From positions 29,134-93,133 of the forward strand of contig JACZJT010000069.1 of assembly GCA_014860445.1 (NCBI GenBank): DNA of 64,000 nt, given 5' to 3'. The stretch is from Burkholderiales bacterium (GTDB taxonomy: Bacteria > Pseudomonadota > Gammaproteobacteria > Burkholderiales > SG8-39). Position 1 is the stretch's first letter; every line of letters starts with the position of its first letter. This document shows positions 42,924 to 51,840 of the stretch, one piece after another. The notes beneath the pieces were generated by a model. The model was not told the DNA's origin. It did not search any database and saw only the letters and a list, made by a program, of their open reading frames with translations. The position numbers were made by a program, and so were the translations under genes.

Positions 42924-43385
42924 GTGACGGCACCTTTCAAAATCCCGCGTTCCGTCCTGGTGGTGATTTACACCGCCGACCTGCAGGTCCTGATGATGGA
43001 GCGCGCCGGCTGGCCCGGCTTCTGGCAATCGGTCACCGGCAGCATCGATCACGAGAACGAGCCGCTGGCCGAAACCGCCGCCCGCGAAGTGCTCGAGGAA
43101 ACCGGCATCGATACCTCGCACTACCGGCTGGAGGACTGGGGCATTGAAAACAATTTCGAGATTTTCAAGAAACACCGCAGCCGCTATGCCGAGGGCGTAA
43201 CGCACAACCTGGAGCATGTTTTCGGGCTGGCGCTGCCGGCAATCGTGCCGGTGCGGCTGGATCCGGCCGAGCACCTGCGCTACAAGTGGATGCCCTGGAA
43301 AAAGGCCGCCGAACGCACGCCTTCCTGGACCAATCGCGACGCTATTCTGCTGCTGCCTGAGCGGCACCGAGCCGGTACGGCCTGA
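42924..43385 (+). CDS. nudB: Dihydroneopterin triphosphate pyrophosphatase (Nudix)
   Basis: 153 residues from a GTG. The Nudix box SIDHENEPLAETAAREVLEETGI (about 41-63) is intact. The surrounding sequence (KIPRSVLVVIYTADLQVLMMERAGWPGFWQSVTG and later EHVFGLALP) matches NudB, which removes pyrophosphate from dihydroneopterin triphosphate in folate synthesis. Location shortly after aspS is typical. The dispersed repeat occupies the region where its promoter or ribosome site would be. Confidence 0.92.
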   Translation: MTAPFKIPRSVLVVIYTADLQVLMMERAGWPGFWQSVTGSIDHENEPLAETAAREVLEETGIDTSHYRLEDWGIENNFEIFKKHRSRYAEGVTHNLEHVFGLALPAIVPVRLDPAEHLRYKWMPWKKAAERTPSWTNRDAILLLPERHRAGTA

Positions 43386-43514
43386 TCCCCGCGGGCCTCG
43401 CTTTCGCAACCGTTAACGCGCTGAAAATATTGTGATTAATTTTGCGAGCTAGGCTATATGCAAGGATATTTCGTTTATTGCAATAATTATGCAATGACAA
43501 TATTCTTTTAAATA

Positions 43515-43537
43515 CAGCCTGTTAGCCAGGCAGGCTG
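43515..43537 (-). terminator. Hairpin downstream of the radical SAM gene
   Basis: CAGCCTG and CAGGCTG form a 7-bp stem with a 9-base loop; on the minus strand TATTT follows. The surrounding 43386-43610 interval is AT-rich and holds no gene; the hairpin probably ends the radical SAM transcript. Confidence 0.45.
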
Positions 43538-43610
43538 ATTGCGGCAGATTCTGGCCTATCGACTGGCAATGCGCCAAAATCGGGCAGAAATGCGGGCTCC
43601 GGCGCCCGCC

Positions 43611-44561
43611 TCAGGAGTAGGCCACGCAGTTTTCACACACCGTTCCGCGCACGTCTTTCTTGAGGTGGGCGGCGCGAAGTTTCACGAAACCGGGCGCGTT
43701 CCAGGCATCCATGAACGACTGTTTGTTCAGGTCGCCCATGGTCCAGTTTGCCGTGGCATCGAAGCAGCAGGCCGAGAGTTTGCCCTCGGCCGTAACATGC
43801 CCTTCGGTGAACGCCGACCAGCAGGGCAGGGGCTCGCGCAACGCGCCGATTCTTCCCTGATTGCCGGCGGTGGGGCGGTAGCCGAGCTGGGCTTCGCGTT
43901 CGGTGGCGAAGGCGCCCATGGAGTACAGGGGCAGCCAGTAGTGATGGTCGACGTAGGGGATCACGCGCTCGGACAGCAGCGCCTCCATTTTTGCCTGCTG
44001 CTCCCCGTCGTAGCGGATGGACGAGGCATACAGCCCGGTCTTGTAACCGTGTTCCCGGCGCAGTTCCCAGCCGGCGCGGACGTTGTCCAGGGCGCGGTGA
44101 AACAGCCGGCCGGCCACGCCCATGATCTTCTCGAATTGTTCCTCGTCGGCCGCGTTCACCGACCACTTGAGGGAATCCAGCCCGGCTTTCATGCAGGCTT
44201 CGATGGCTTCGGGGAAGGCCATCGAGGCGTTCGAGGTCAGGAATACGTAGGGCATCGCCAGTTCGGATTTCAGGTACTTGATGCAGTCGACCAGCAGCCG
44301 CGGGCCCATGAAGGATTCGCCGAGGTAGAACACGCCGATTTCCTGCACGCCCGCCTCGCTCATTTCGCGCGTGATGCGCTTGAACAGTTCGAAATCCATG
44401 TCCCACTTGGGCTGGACCTCGCGGTTGCGCAGGGCGCAGAAGCCGCAGCGGTAATTGCAGCGCGGGGAGATTTCTATCTTTACGCTCTTGGGCGCCGGCG
44501 GTGCCGCCTTCATGTATTCTGGCGGTATCTTGGTCACCGAGTCGATTCGGTCAGTAATCAC
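43611..44561 (-). CDS. Radical SAM protein with SPASM-like C terminus
   Basis: 316 residues. A GTG is chosen because AGGAGGT lies just before it. The 4Fe-4S cluster motif CNYRCGFC gives C35, C39 and C42. SAM-binding features follow (EIGVFYLGESFMGPRLL). The C-terminal region has PCWSAF, LSACCFD and VCENCVAYS, a cysteine set like a SPASM auxiliary-cluster domain, and a WTMGDLNKQSFMDAWNAPGF segment typical of those enzymes. It may modify a peptide or carbohydrate; no precursor peptide is evident next to it. Confidence 0.85.
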   Translation of the reverse strand: MITDRIDSVTKIPPEYMKAAPPAPKSVKIEISPRCNYRCGFCALRNREVQPKWDMDFELFKRITREMSEAGVQEIGVFYLGESFMGPRLLVDCIKYLKSELAMPYVFLTSNASMAFPEAIEACMKAGLDSLKWSVNAADEEQFEKIMGVAGRLFHRALDNVRAGWELRREHGYKTGLYASSIRYDGEQQAKMEALLSERVIPYVDHHYWLPLYSMGAFATEREAQLGYRPTAGNQGRIGALREPLPCWSAFTEGHVTAEGKLSACCFDATANWTMGDLNKQSFMDAWNAPGFVKLRAAHLKKDVRGTVCENCVAYS

Positions 44562-44763
44562 GTCCACCTCCTCATTCAACCGCTAGTGCAGATCGATCGA
44601 TGCTAGGGGAATCCCCGTCGTTCGCGTTTGATGTGGGTCAAGGAAGCCCGCCCCCCTACGCGCAATCGACGAAAGGCGGCACAAATGAGGGACGATGGGG
44701 GACGGGAATGTTGCGGTGGGGACGCCGCGCCGTTCATAATGCACACTTACCCGGAAAGCTGCC

Positions 44764-45996
44764 ATGAACAAGCCCCTGGATTTGAAAGCCGAGACCGAAT
44801 TCCGCGAGCGCACCGATTACGTGCTTTCGCGCACCGACAAGTATTTCACCAAGACGCGCGAGATCGTCGACAAGTTCGGCGACAAGTCCGTGACCTACGG
44901 GGTTTTCCTGCGTCGCGGAACGATTTGCGCGGTCAACCCCGCGCTGGAACTATTGCGCCAGTACTACCCGCCGCATGCAACGCCGCTGAAAATAACGAGG
45001 CTCTACGAAGAAGGCGCTTTCGTCCCCGACCAAAAGCCGATTTTCACTTACACCGGTTCGTTCTCCGCGCTGGCCGAACTCGAGACCCTGATACTGCGCC
45101 GCGTCGGTACCGCCTGCGTGTCGGCCTACAACGCCTACAAGATGGTGTCGGACCTGCCCAAGGTCGCGTTCATCGACATGCACGCGCGCCACGCCTGCGG
45201 TGACGACATGTCCATACTGGCCGCTTACGGCGCGTCGGTCGGCAGCCGTATCGCCAAGCTCTCCGGCGCAATCGGTTTCATCGGCGGCTCGCAGGATCTG
45301 ACCGCGCATTTTTACGGCCAGGAAAACGGCCTGGGGACCATGCCCCACGCCATTGTCGGCTATGCCGGCTCCACCCTGCGGGCGGCGCAGATGTACTCCG
45401 AGACGCACCCGCAGGACAATCTCACCGTGCTGGTCGATTATTACGCGCGCGAATTCAGCGACGCGCTCGAGGTCTGCCGCTGGTGGTACAACGATATGCT
45501 GCCCGCCGATCGCGCGAGCGAGCGTACGCTCGCCTTTCGCATCGACACCCATGGCGAGCGCTATGCCGAGGGCCTGGACTACGAGCAGTCGGTCGAACTC
45601 GTGGCCGACTGGCTGCATGTGCTCAACGAGTACGAAGCAGTGCGCGTGGTGATGGGCGAGGAGGCCTACGACTCGGACACGCTCAATATCGTCAAGGACC
45701 GGGTGCGCAAGGTGCTGTTCGGAACGGGCGTGTCGGTGGCGAGCGTGATCAAGATGCGCGAAACCCTGGATGCGGCGGGCTTCAACGCGGCGCGCATCGT
45801 CGGTTCCAGCGGGTTCACGCCGTTCAAGTGCAAGATGTTCGGGCATGCGCGCGCGCCGCTCGATGTCATCGGCACCGGTTCCTTCATTCCCGAGGCCTTC
45901 GGCGACACTTTCGCCACCGCCGACATTTTCAAGTACGACGGAGAATTTCTGATCAAAGTAGGACGCGAGAAGCTGTTTCAGGGCCTTAAACGTTAA
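44764..45996 (+). CDS. Nicotinate phosphoribosyltransferase-like protein
   Basis: 410 residues of the NAPRTase/NaMPRTase fold. Segments: LSRTDKYFTKTREIVDKFGD, YTGSFSALAELETLILRRVG, FIDMHARHACGDDM, VASVIKMRETLDAAGF and IVGSSGFTPFKCKMFGHARAPLDVIGTGSFIP, the last being the phosphate-binding region. It converts nicotinate and PRPP to NaMN in NAD salvage, or a related reaction. It is divergent from the radical SAM gene and followed by a strong palindrome. Confidence 0.85.
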   Translation: MNKPLDLKAETEFRERTDYVLSRTDKYFTKTREIVDKFGDKSVTYGVFLRRGTICAVNPALELLRQYYPPHATPLKITRLYEEGAFVPDQKPIFTYTGSFSALAELETLILRRVGTACVSAYNAYKMVSDLPKVAFIDMHARHACGDDMSILAAYGASVGSRIAKLSGAIGFIGGSQDLTAHFYGQENGLGTMPHAIVGYAGSTLRAAQMYSETHPQDNLTVLVDYYAREFSDALEVCRWWYNDMLPADRASERTLAFRIDTHGERYAEGLDYEQSVELVADWLHVLNEYEAVRVVMGEEAYDSDTLNIVKDRVRKVLFGTGVSVASVIKMRETLDAAGFNAARIVGSSGFTPFKCKMFGHARAPLDVIGTGSFIPEAFGDTFATADIFKYDGEFLIKVGREKLFQGLKR

Positions 45997-46056
45997 CTTG
46001 GGCGAAGTAGACCCGATCAGCGTGTCTCCGGCCAAGGATAAACCTGTAATTAACGA

Positions 46057-46082
46057 ACAAGGGGGGGTGCACCCCCCCTTGT
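46057..46082. terminator. Perfect 26-bp palindrome after the NAPRTase gene
   Basis: ACAAGGGGGGG-TG followed by the exact reverse complement CA-CCCCCCCTTGT, 60 bp after the stop codon. It probably ends the upstream transcript. Confidence 0.6.
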
Positions 46083-46187
46083 AGATTCCCCCGCGGATGC
46101 AGATTCGCGATTCTTCGGTATTGTTGACTTCCAAGTGATCACACCTGCTATCGGCCTGGCCAACAATCCGTGTGGGGCATCATCGCC

Positions 46188-46928
46188 ATGAAACTGCGCC
46201 TGGCCACCTATAACATCCACAAGGGCTTCTCCCATTTCAACCGGCGCATGATGGTGCACGAGTTGCGCCACCATCTGCGCCTGCTCAATGTGGATCTGGT
46301 GTTCCTGCAGGAAGTGCAGGGCGAGCACGAGCACCACGCGGTACATGTGCGCAACTGGCCGGTCGAACCGCAGTACGAGTTTCTCGCCGACGATGTGTGG
46401 CAGGACTACGCCTACGGACGTAACGCGGTCTACGATCACGGCCACCATGGCAACGCGATACTCAGCCGCTTTCCGATCACCAGCGCCGAGAACCAGGATG
46501 TGTCTTCCCACCGTTTCGAGCAACGCGGACTGCTGCATTGCGAAATCGCGCTCGGCACCGAGAAACTGCACTGCCTTTGCGTGCACTTCGGTCTGTATGA
46601 GCGCGGGCGGCGGCGCCAGCTCTCGGCGCTGACCGAGCGCGTGCAGCGCCTGGTGCCGCCGGACGCCCCCCTGATCGTCGCCGGCGACTTCAACGACTGG
46701 CGCAATTCGGCCGGACGCCGCCTGGTGGCCGATCTGGGCCTGAGGGAGGTGTTTCGCGACCAGCGCGGGCGGCCGGCGCGAACCTATCCGAGCACCTTTC
46801 CCCTGCTGCGCCTGGACCGCATCTACGCGCGCGGCTTCGACGTGCGCCACGCCGAAGTGCACCACGGCCTGCCCTGGTCGCGCATTTCGGACCACGCGGC
46901 GCTGAGCGTCGAGCTCGAACTGCGATGA
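46188..46928 (+). CDS. ybhP: Endonuclease/exonuclease/phosphatase-family protein (YbhP-like)
   Basis: 246 residues. The Mg-dependent EEP fold is clear: LATYNIHKGF at the start (Asn and metal region), LVFLQEVQGEH (metal Glu), LHCLCVHFGLYERGRRRQL, IVAGDFNDWRN and a final LPWSRISDHAALSVEL (catalytic His). It overlaps clsB by 4 bp, as E. coli ybhP precedes clsB. It probably acts on a phosphodiester, possibly lipid-linked. Confidence 0.88.
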   Translation: MKLRLATYNIHKGFSHFNRRMMVHELRHHLRLLNVDLVFLQEVQGEHEHHAVHVRNWPVEPQYEFLADDVWQDYAYGRNAVYDHGHHGNAILSRFPITSAENQDVSSHRFEQRGLLHCEIALGTEKLHCLCVHFGLYERGRRRQLSALTERVQRLVPPDAPLIVAGDFNDWRNSAGRRLVADLGLREVFRDQRGRPARTYPSTFPLLRLDRIYARGFDVRHAEVHHGLPWSRISDHAALSVELELR

Positions 46929-48079
46929 CGCTCGACTTTCTCGGCGGCAACGATCTGAAACTGCTGACCAACGGCAGGGCTTATTTTCCCGCGCTGCAAC
47001 GGGAGATCGACGCGGCGCAAAGCGAGATCTATCTCGAAACCTATATTTTCGCCGACGACGAAACCGGCAAGCGCATTGCGGCCGCGCTGGTGCGGGCCGC
47101 CGGGCGCGGCGTGAGAGTGCATGTGCTGGTCGACGGCTTCGGCTCCAAGGGCACAATCGAGATGGCGCGGCAGCTGCTAGCTGCGGACAACGTCGAGGTG
47201 CTGATTTTCGGGCCCAAGACCTCGCCCCTGACCCTGCGCCGCAACCGTCTGCGGCGTCTGCATCGCAAGCTGGTGGCGGTGGACGCCCGTGTGGCGTTCA
47301 TCGGCGGCATCAATATCATCGACGACATGCACACGCCCAGGCAGACGCCGCCGCGCTACGACTATGCCGTGCGCATCGAAGGGCCCCTGGTCGCCGAGGT
47401 TCTGGAGCAGGCCGAACGCCTGTGGCGCAGGGTTGCCTGGGCGAGTCTGAAGCGCGGCCTGGAGCGGCATGCGCCGGCCGACGCGGCTGCGCACGGCACG
47501 CAGAATGCCGTGCTCGTGGTGCGGGACAATTTTCGCCACCGCTCCGATATCGAGGACGCGTATCTCGACGCAATCCGCGGGGCGCGCAAGGAAGTCATCA
47601 TCGCCAACGCCTATTTTTTTCCGGGCGCGCGTTTCCGCCATGCGCTGCGCACGGCGGCCGAGCGCGGCGTGCGCGTCGTGCTGCTGCTGCAGGGGCGCGT
47701 CGAGTACGTGCTGCTGCACTACGCTTCGCGCGCGCTGTACGGCTCGCTGCTCGATGCGGGAGTGGAAATCTACGAATATCACAAGAGCTTTCTGCATGCG
47801 AAAGTCGCCGTGATCGACAATCACTGGGCGACGGTGGGTTCCTCCAACATCGACCCGTTCAGCCTGATGCTCGCGCGCGAGGCCAACATCGTCGTCGATG
47901 ACCTGCGCTTTTCGCATGAGTTGCGCCGCAGCCTGCTCGAGCACATGAGAAGCGGCGCGAAGGTGGTGGCGAAACGCCAGTGGCACCGCCAGCCGCTGTG
48001 GCGGCGTTTGATCATCTGGAGCGCCTACGGCTGCACCCGGCTGCTGATGGGCGTGGCGGGCTACGGGGGCAAACACTAG
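46925..48079 (+). CDS. clsB: Cardiolipin synthase B (phospholipase D family)
   Basis: 384 residues with two HKD motifs: H113-x-K115-x4-D120 (RLHRKLVAVD) and H291-x-K293-x4-D298 (FLHAKVAVID), each followed by the family GG/SS-x-N segment (FIGGINI; VGSSNID). Joins phosphatidyl groups to make cardiolipin or phosphatidylglycerol at the inner membrane. No N-terminal membrane segment, as in ClsB rather than ClsA. Confidence 0.93.
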   Translation: MTLDFLGGNDLKLLTNGRAYFPALQREIDAAQSEIYLETYIFADDETGKRIAAALVRAAGRGVRVHVLVDGFGSKGTIEMARQLLAADNVEVLIFGPKTSPLTLRRNRLRRLHRKLVAVDARVAFIGGINIIDDMHTPRQTPPRYDYAVRIEGPLVAEVLEQAERLWRRVAWASLKRGLERHAPADAAAHGTQNAVLVVRDNFRHRSDIEDAYLDAIRGARKEVIIANAYFFPGARFRHALRTAAERGVRVVLLLQGRVEYVLLHYASRALYGSLLDAGVEIYEYHKSFLHAKVAVIDNHWATVGSSNIDPFSLMLAREANIVVDDLRFSHELRRSLLEHMRSGAKVVAKRQWHRQPLWRRLIIWSAYGCTRLLMGVAGYGGKH

Positions 48080-48080
48080 T

Positions 48081-48725
48081 ATGAAACTCAGCCGGCAGGA
48101 CCTCGACCAGATCAGCGCGCTCACGCTGGAGCATTACAATCAGCGCGCCGGGGATTTTTTTGAAGGCACGCGCGATCACGACGTGAGCCAGAACATCGCC
48201 GCGCTGCTGGAGCACATCGATGGCGCGCCGCCGTATGCCATCCTCGATTTCGGCTGCGGACCGGGTCGCGACCTCAAGACGTTTTCCGATCTCGGCCACC
48301 TTGCCGTCGGGCTGGACGGTGCGGCGCAGTTCGTCGAAATGGCGCGCGCCTACAGCGGCTGCGAGGTATGGCTGCAGGATTTTCTGAAGCTTGAATTGCC
48401 GGCCAACCGCTTCGACGGGATTTTCGCCAACGCCTCGCTGTTTCACGTCGCCAGCCAGGAATTGCCGCGGGTGCTGCGCGAACTATGCGCCGCGCTGAAG
48501 CCGGACGGGGTGCTGTTCACTTCGAATCCGCACGGTCGAAACGACGAAGGCTGGAACCGCGGACGCTATGGCGCGTATTACGACCCCGTCACCTGGCGCC
48601 AGCTCGTCGCGCAGGCGGGGTTCGCCGAGCTGACGCATTTTTTCCGGCCGCCGGGCCTGCCGCGTGAGCAGCAGCCCTGGCTGGCGAGCGTGTGGCGCAA
48701 GTCGGGCGCCGGTCCCGCGGACTGA
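48081..48725 (+). CDS. Class I SAM-dependent methyltransferase
   Basis: 214 residues. SAM motif I is ILDFGCGPGRDLKTF (about 54-68), followed by the acidic motif VGLDGAAQFVEMAR and motif post II FDGIFANASLFHV. Starts 1 bp after the clsB stop, so co-transcription with ybhP-clsB is likely. The substrate is unknown; a small metabolite or a lipid would fit. Confidence 0.88.
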   Translation: MKLSRQDLDQISALTLEHYNQRAGDFFEGTRDHDVSQNIAALLEHIDGAPPYAILDFGCGPGRDLKTFSDLGHLAVGLDGAAQFVEMARAYSGCEVWLQDFLKLELPANRFDGIFANASLFHVASQELPRVLRELCAALKPDGVLFTSNPHGRNDEGWNRGRYGAYYDPVTWRQLVAQAGFAELTHFFRPPGLPREQQPWLASVWRKSGAGPAD

Positions 48726-48737
48726 GCCGAAGGATTC

Positions 48738-49196
48738 CTACTCGCCCGGGCTGCGGCGGCGGAACATGCCCACGCCCGACATGTGCATCACCAGTTCGTC
48801 GCGCTGGTTGTAGACCTCGGAGCGCGCGCGCACCGTGCCCATGTCCGGGCGGCTCGTCGAGGCGCGTGTTTCCTGCACCGCGACTTTCAGACGCAGGGTG
48901 TCGCCCGCGCGCACCGGTTTGACCCAGCGCACTTCGTCCACCCCCGGTGATCCCATGCTTGCCGACTCGAGCAGGTAGCTGTCGCAGATCATGCGCATGC
49001 AAAGGCCGGCCGTCTGCCAGCCGCTCGCGATCAGGCCGCCGAATACGCTCTGCGCCGCCTTGTCGCGGTCGGTGTGGAAGGGTTGCGGATCGTACTTTCG
49101 CGCGAACTCGATGATTTCTACTTCGCTGAGACTGAATCCGCCGGTTTCGAACACCTGCCCGGGGTAGAAGTCTTCCCAGTAATACTTGTAGCTCAT
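48738..49196 (-). CDS. MaoC-like dehydratase (second of a tandem pair)
   Basis: 152-residue hot-dog protein: YYWEDFYPGQVFETGGFSLSEVEIIEFARKYDPQPFHTDRD, FGGLIASGWQTAGLCMRMI, GSPGVDEVRWVKPVRAGDTL. The D-x4-H hydratase dyad is present (YDPQPFH). It hydrates 2-enoyl-CoAs or mesaconyl-type CoAs. It overlaps the upstream paralogue by 4 bp (ATGA). The two are about half identical by eye and may form a heterodimer. Confidence 0.9.
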   Translation of the reverse strand: MSYKYYWEDFYPGQVFETGGFSLSEVEIIEFARKYDPQPFHTDRDKAAQSVFGGLIASGWQTAGLCMRMICDSYLLESASMGSPGVDEVRWVKPVRAGDTLRLKVAVQETRASTSRPDMGTVRARSEVYNQRDELVMHMSGVGMFRRRSPGE

Positions 49197-49669
49197 GTGC
49201 CGGACCGAGCCTGGGCCGGCACGCGGCGCAGGAACATCTGCCGGCCGCGCATGGAGAGCACCACTTCGCCGTTCTGGTTGAGGGTTTCCCAGAGGAACAG
49301 CACGGTGCCGCGATTGGCCTGCTTGGCCGAGGGCGTCGATTCGAGCACCGTCGACTTCAGGCGCAGGCTGTCTCCGGGACGCACGGGCTTGAGCCAGCGC
49401 AGTTCCTCGAGGCCGGGCGACCCGGTGCAGGAGGTTTCCAGCAGGTAGCCGTCGCACATCAGCCGCATGGTGACGCCGCAGGTCTGCCAGCCGCTTGCGA
49501 TCAGCCCCCCGAAAGGCGTGTCGCGCGCGGCTTGCGCGTCGGTATGGTAGGTCTGCGGGTCGTATTCGCGCGCGAAACGCACGATGTCCTCTTCCGAGAG
49601 CGAGCGCGTGGCGGTTTCGAACACGCGGCCGGGCGTGAAATCTTCCCAGTAATATTTGATCGGCGTCAT
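49193..49669 (-). CDS. MaoC-like dehydratase (first of a tandem pair)
   Basis: 158 residues: YYWEDFTPGRVFETATRSLSEEDIVRFAREYDPQTYHTDAQ, then FGGLIASGWQTCGVTMRLM and GSPGLEELRWLKPVRPGDSL. The D-x4-H dyad is intact. It follows the aldehyde dehydrogenase gene by 10 bp and precedes its paralogue with an ATGA overlap, giving an operon ALDH-maoC1-maoC2. Confidence 0.9.
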   Translation of the reverse strand: MTPIKYYWEDFTPGRVFETATRSLSEEDIVRFAREYDPQTYHTDAQAARDTPFGGLIASGWQTCGVTMRLMCDGYLLETSCTGSPGLEELRWLKPVRPGDSLRLKSTVLESTPSAKQANRGTVLFLWETLNQNGEVVLSMRGRQMFLRRVPAQARSGT

Positions 49670-49679
49670 TTGATTGCTC

Positions 49680-51116
49680 TCAGGCCTTGGGTTCCGGTTT
49701 CAGCTGCAGCGATTTGTATTCCAGGAATTCCTCCAGTCCGAAGCGGCCGAGTTCGCGCCCGTTGCCCGATTGCTTGTAGCCGCCGAACGGTGCGCGCAGG
49801 TTGAACGGTCCGCCGTTGATGTCCACCTGTCCGGTGCGCATGCGCCGCGCCACTCTGGTCGCGTGCGCCTCGTCGTTGGACCATACGCCGCCGCCCAGGC
49901 CATAGGGCGAGTTGTTGGCGATCTTGACCGCCTCGTCCTCGTCCTTGTAGGTGAGGATGGACAGCACCGGTCCGAAAATTTCTTCCTGTGCGATGGTCGC
50001 GTCCGGCTTGACGCGGCCGAAGATGGTGGGTTTGACGTAATAGCCCTTGGGCAGGCCTTCGGGCGCGTCTGCGCCGCCGGCGAGCAGTTCAGCGCCGCTT
50101 TCGATCCCCTTCCTGATATAGCCGCGCACGCGCTCGCGCTGCGTTTCCGATACCAGCGGACCGAGTTTGGCCGCGCCGCCGAAGGGGTCGCCGACCGTGA
50201 ACGTTTTGGCAAGCTCGGCTGCGATTTTCGCGGCCTCTGCGTATTGGCTCTCGGGCACCAGCAGGCGTGTGTGCGCCGAGCAGGTCTGGCCGGAATTGAG
50301 GAAACAGGCATTGATCGTGCCCTTGATCGCCGCTGCAAGATCGGCGTCCTCGAGCACGACCGCGGCGGATTTGCCGCCCAGTTCCAGGGCCACGCGCTTC
50401 ACCGTGGCCGAGGCGAGTTCGGATACGCGCTTGCCCGCGCGCGTCGAGCCGGTGAAGGACACCATGTCGACGCCCGGGTGCGCCGCCATGGCCTCGCCGA
50501 CCACCGGTCCGTAGCCCGTGACCAGGTTGAACACACCCGCGGGCAGGCCGGCGGCGTGAATGATTTCCGCAAGCACGAAGGCGTTGAGCGGCGCGACCTC
50601 GGAAGGCTTGAGCACCACGGTGCAGCCGGCCGCCAGCGCCGGCGCGACCTTGGCCGCAATCTGGTGCAGCGGATAGTTCCAGGGCGTGATCGCGGCGACC
50701 ACGCCGACCGGTTCGCGCAGCACCAGCGAATTGCCGACTGTTTCCTCGAAGGCGAAGCTGCCCAGCATTTTCGAATACATGCCGAAGGTGGCCGTGGGCG
50801 AACCCGCCTGGATCATGGTGGCGAGCTTGACCGGCATGCCGACTTCGCCCGCGATCAGCTTGCCGATCTCTTCCGAGCGCGCCTTCAGGCCTTCGTGGAT
50901 TTTTTGCAGGTACGCGGCGCGTTCTGCGGCGGGCGTTGCAGCCCAGGCATCGAAAGCGGCGCGCGCGGCGGCCACGGCGGCATCGACGTCTTCTGCCGTG
51001 CCTTCGGGAATACGCCCCATGACCGCCTCGGTCGAGGCATTGATCACGTCGATGGACTTGCTGCCTTTGGGGGTGGCCCACTGGCCGTTGATGTATAGCT
51101 GGTCGCGAACTTGCAT
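49680..51116 (-). CDS. NAD(P)-dependent aldehyde dehydrogenase
   Basis: 478 residues from the ATG giving [16 protein letters not shown]. Motifs: [42 protein letters not shown], catalytic Glu in LELGGKSA and catalytic Cys in [14 protein letters not shown], and [11 protein letters not shown] near the end. It oxidises an aldehyde to an acid; with the MaoC genes and CoA ligase, a fatty or branched aldehyde is plausible. Confidence 0.93.
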   Translation of the reverse strand: MQVRDQLYINGQWATPKGSKSIDVINASTEAVMGRIPEGTAEDVDAAVAAARAAFDAWAATPAAERAAYLQKIHEGLKARSEEIGKLIAGEVGMPVKLATMIQAGSPTATFGMYSKMLGSFAFEETVGNSLVLREPVGVVAAITPWNYPLHQIAAKVAPALAAGCTVVLKPSEVAPLNAFVLAEIIHAAGLPAGVFNLVTGYGPVVGEAMAAHPGVDMVSFTGSTRAGKRVSELASATVKRVALELGGKSAAVVLEDADLAAAIKGTINACFLNSGQTCSAHTRLLVPESQYAEAAKIAAELAKTFTVGDPFGGAAKLGPLVSETQRERVRGYIRKGIESGAELLAGGADAPEGLPKGYYVKPTIFGRVKPDATIAQEEIFGPVLSILTYKDEDEAVKIANNSPYGLGGGVWSNDEAHATRVARRMRTGQVDINGGPFNLRAPFGGYKQSGNGRELGRFGLEEFLEYKSLQLKPEPKA

Positions 51117-51212
51117 GGTGGTTTCCATAGGAATGACGATCTGAACAAAACGAGGGGGTTTCAAGCGGACTGCCCCGCCTATTTTAGCCGATCGTCGCGG
51201 GCTACCCCGGCT

Positions 51213-51647
51213 CTATTCCGGTTTCACGCGCTCGTAGCCGATGATTTTCTGCCGCAGCGGATCGGGCAGGGCCACGGATTTCTTCGTGGCCGGATCGGCG
51301 TTGACGTAGATCAGCTCGCCGCTGACCAGGTGCGTGTCGCCGCGCCAGATTTCCAGCAGGAACTGCATGCTCGAACGCCCGAGGCGCGCGGTGCGGCCGT
51401 AGATGTCGAGGAAGTCGTCGAATTCGGCCGAGCCGTGGTACTCGGCCGTGGCCTTGACCGCAAACATGTCCGTGCCGAAATCCTTGACGAAGCCGTCCGG
51501 ATAATCGATCCCGATGGTGCGCCAGTACTCGGTGATGGCGACGTCGAAATAGAGGAAATAGTTGCCGTTGAACACGATGGCCTGCCGGTCCACCTCCGCC
51601 CAGCGTACCCGCAGCCGGTGGCAAAAAACAAATTGCTCGCGCGCCAT
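51213..51647 (-). CDS. Acyl-CoA thioesterase, 4HBT family
   Basis: 144-residue hot-dog thioesterase. RVRWAEVDRQAIVFNGNYFLYFDVAITEYWR carries the 4-hydroxybenzoyl-CoA thioesterase pattern with the catalytic Asp (AEVDRQ). It begins after the noncoding region shared with livJ and probably hydrolyses an acyl-CoA of the local pathway. The start at 51647 is chosen because upstream codons lack family similarity. Confidence 0.88.
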   Translation of the reverse strand: MAREQFVFCHRLRVRWAEVDRQAIVFNGNYFLYFDVAITEYWRTIGIDYPDGFVKDFGTDMFAVKATAEYHGSAEFDDFLDIYGRTARLGRSSMQFLLEIWRGDTHLVSGELIYVNADPATKKSVALPDPLRQKIIGYERVKPE

Positions 51648-51840
51648 TGCACCTATCCCAGGTTGTTTTCGGAGCGCCGTACTATAGGCGCAACAGGCCC
51701 CCGCGGGCAAGTTGCGGACGAACAGATGTGCATGGACACCCAGCGGCAAAGCTGGCAGCATATCGACACAAAGAGAATACTGTCCAAGCCGCGCACCTGG
51801 AGGTGGTGCCGGCCACCATAGGTTTTTAAAGGAGGTCACC

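Noticed and set aside
46050..47156. Minus-strand ORF of 368 codons opposite ybhP and clsB
   Set aside because: Antisense shadow of two well-conserved genes; Arg/Ala-rich with no domain.
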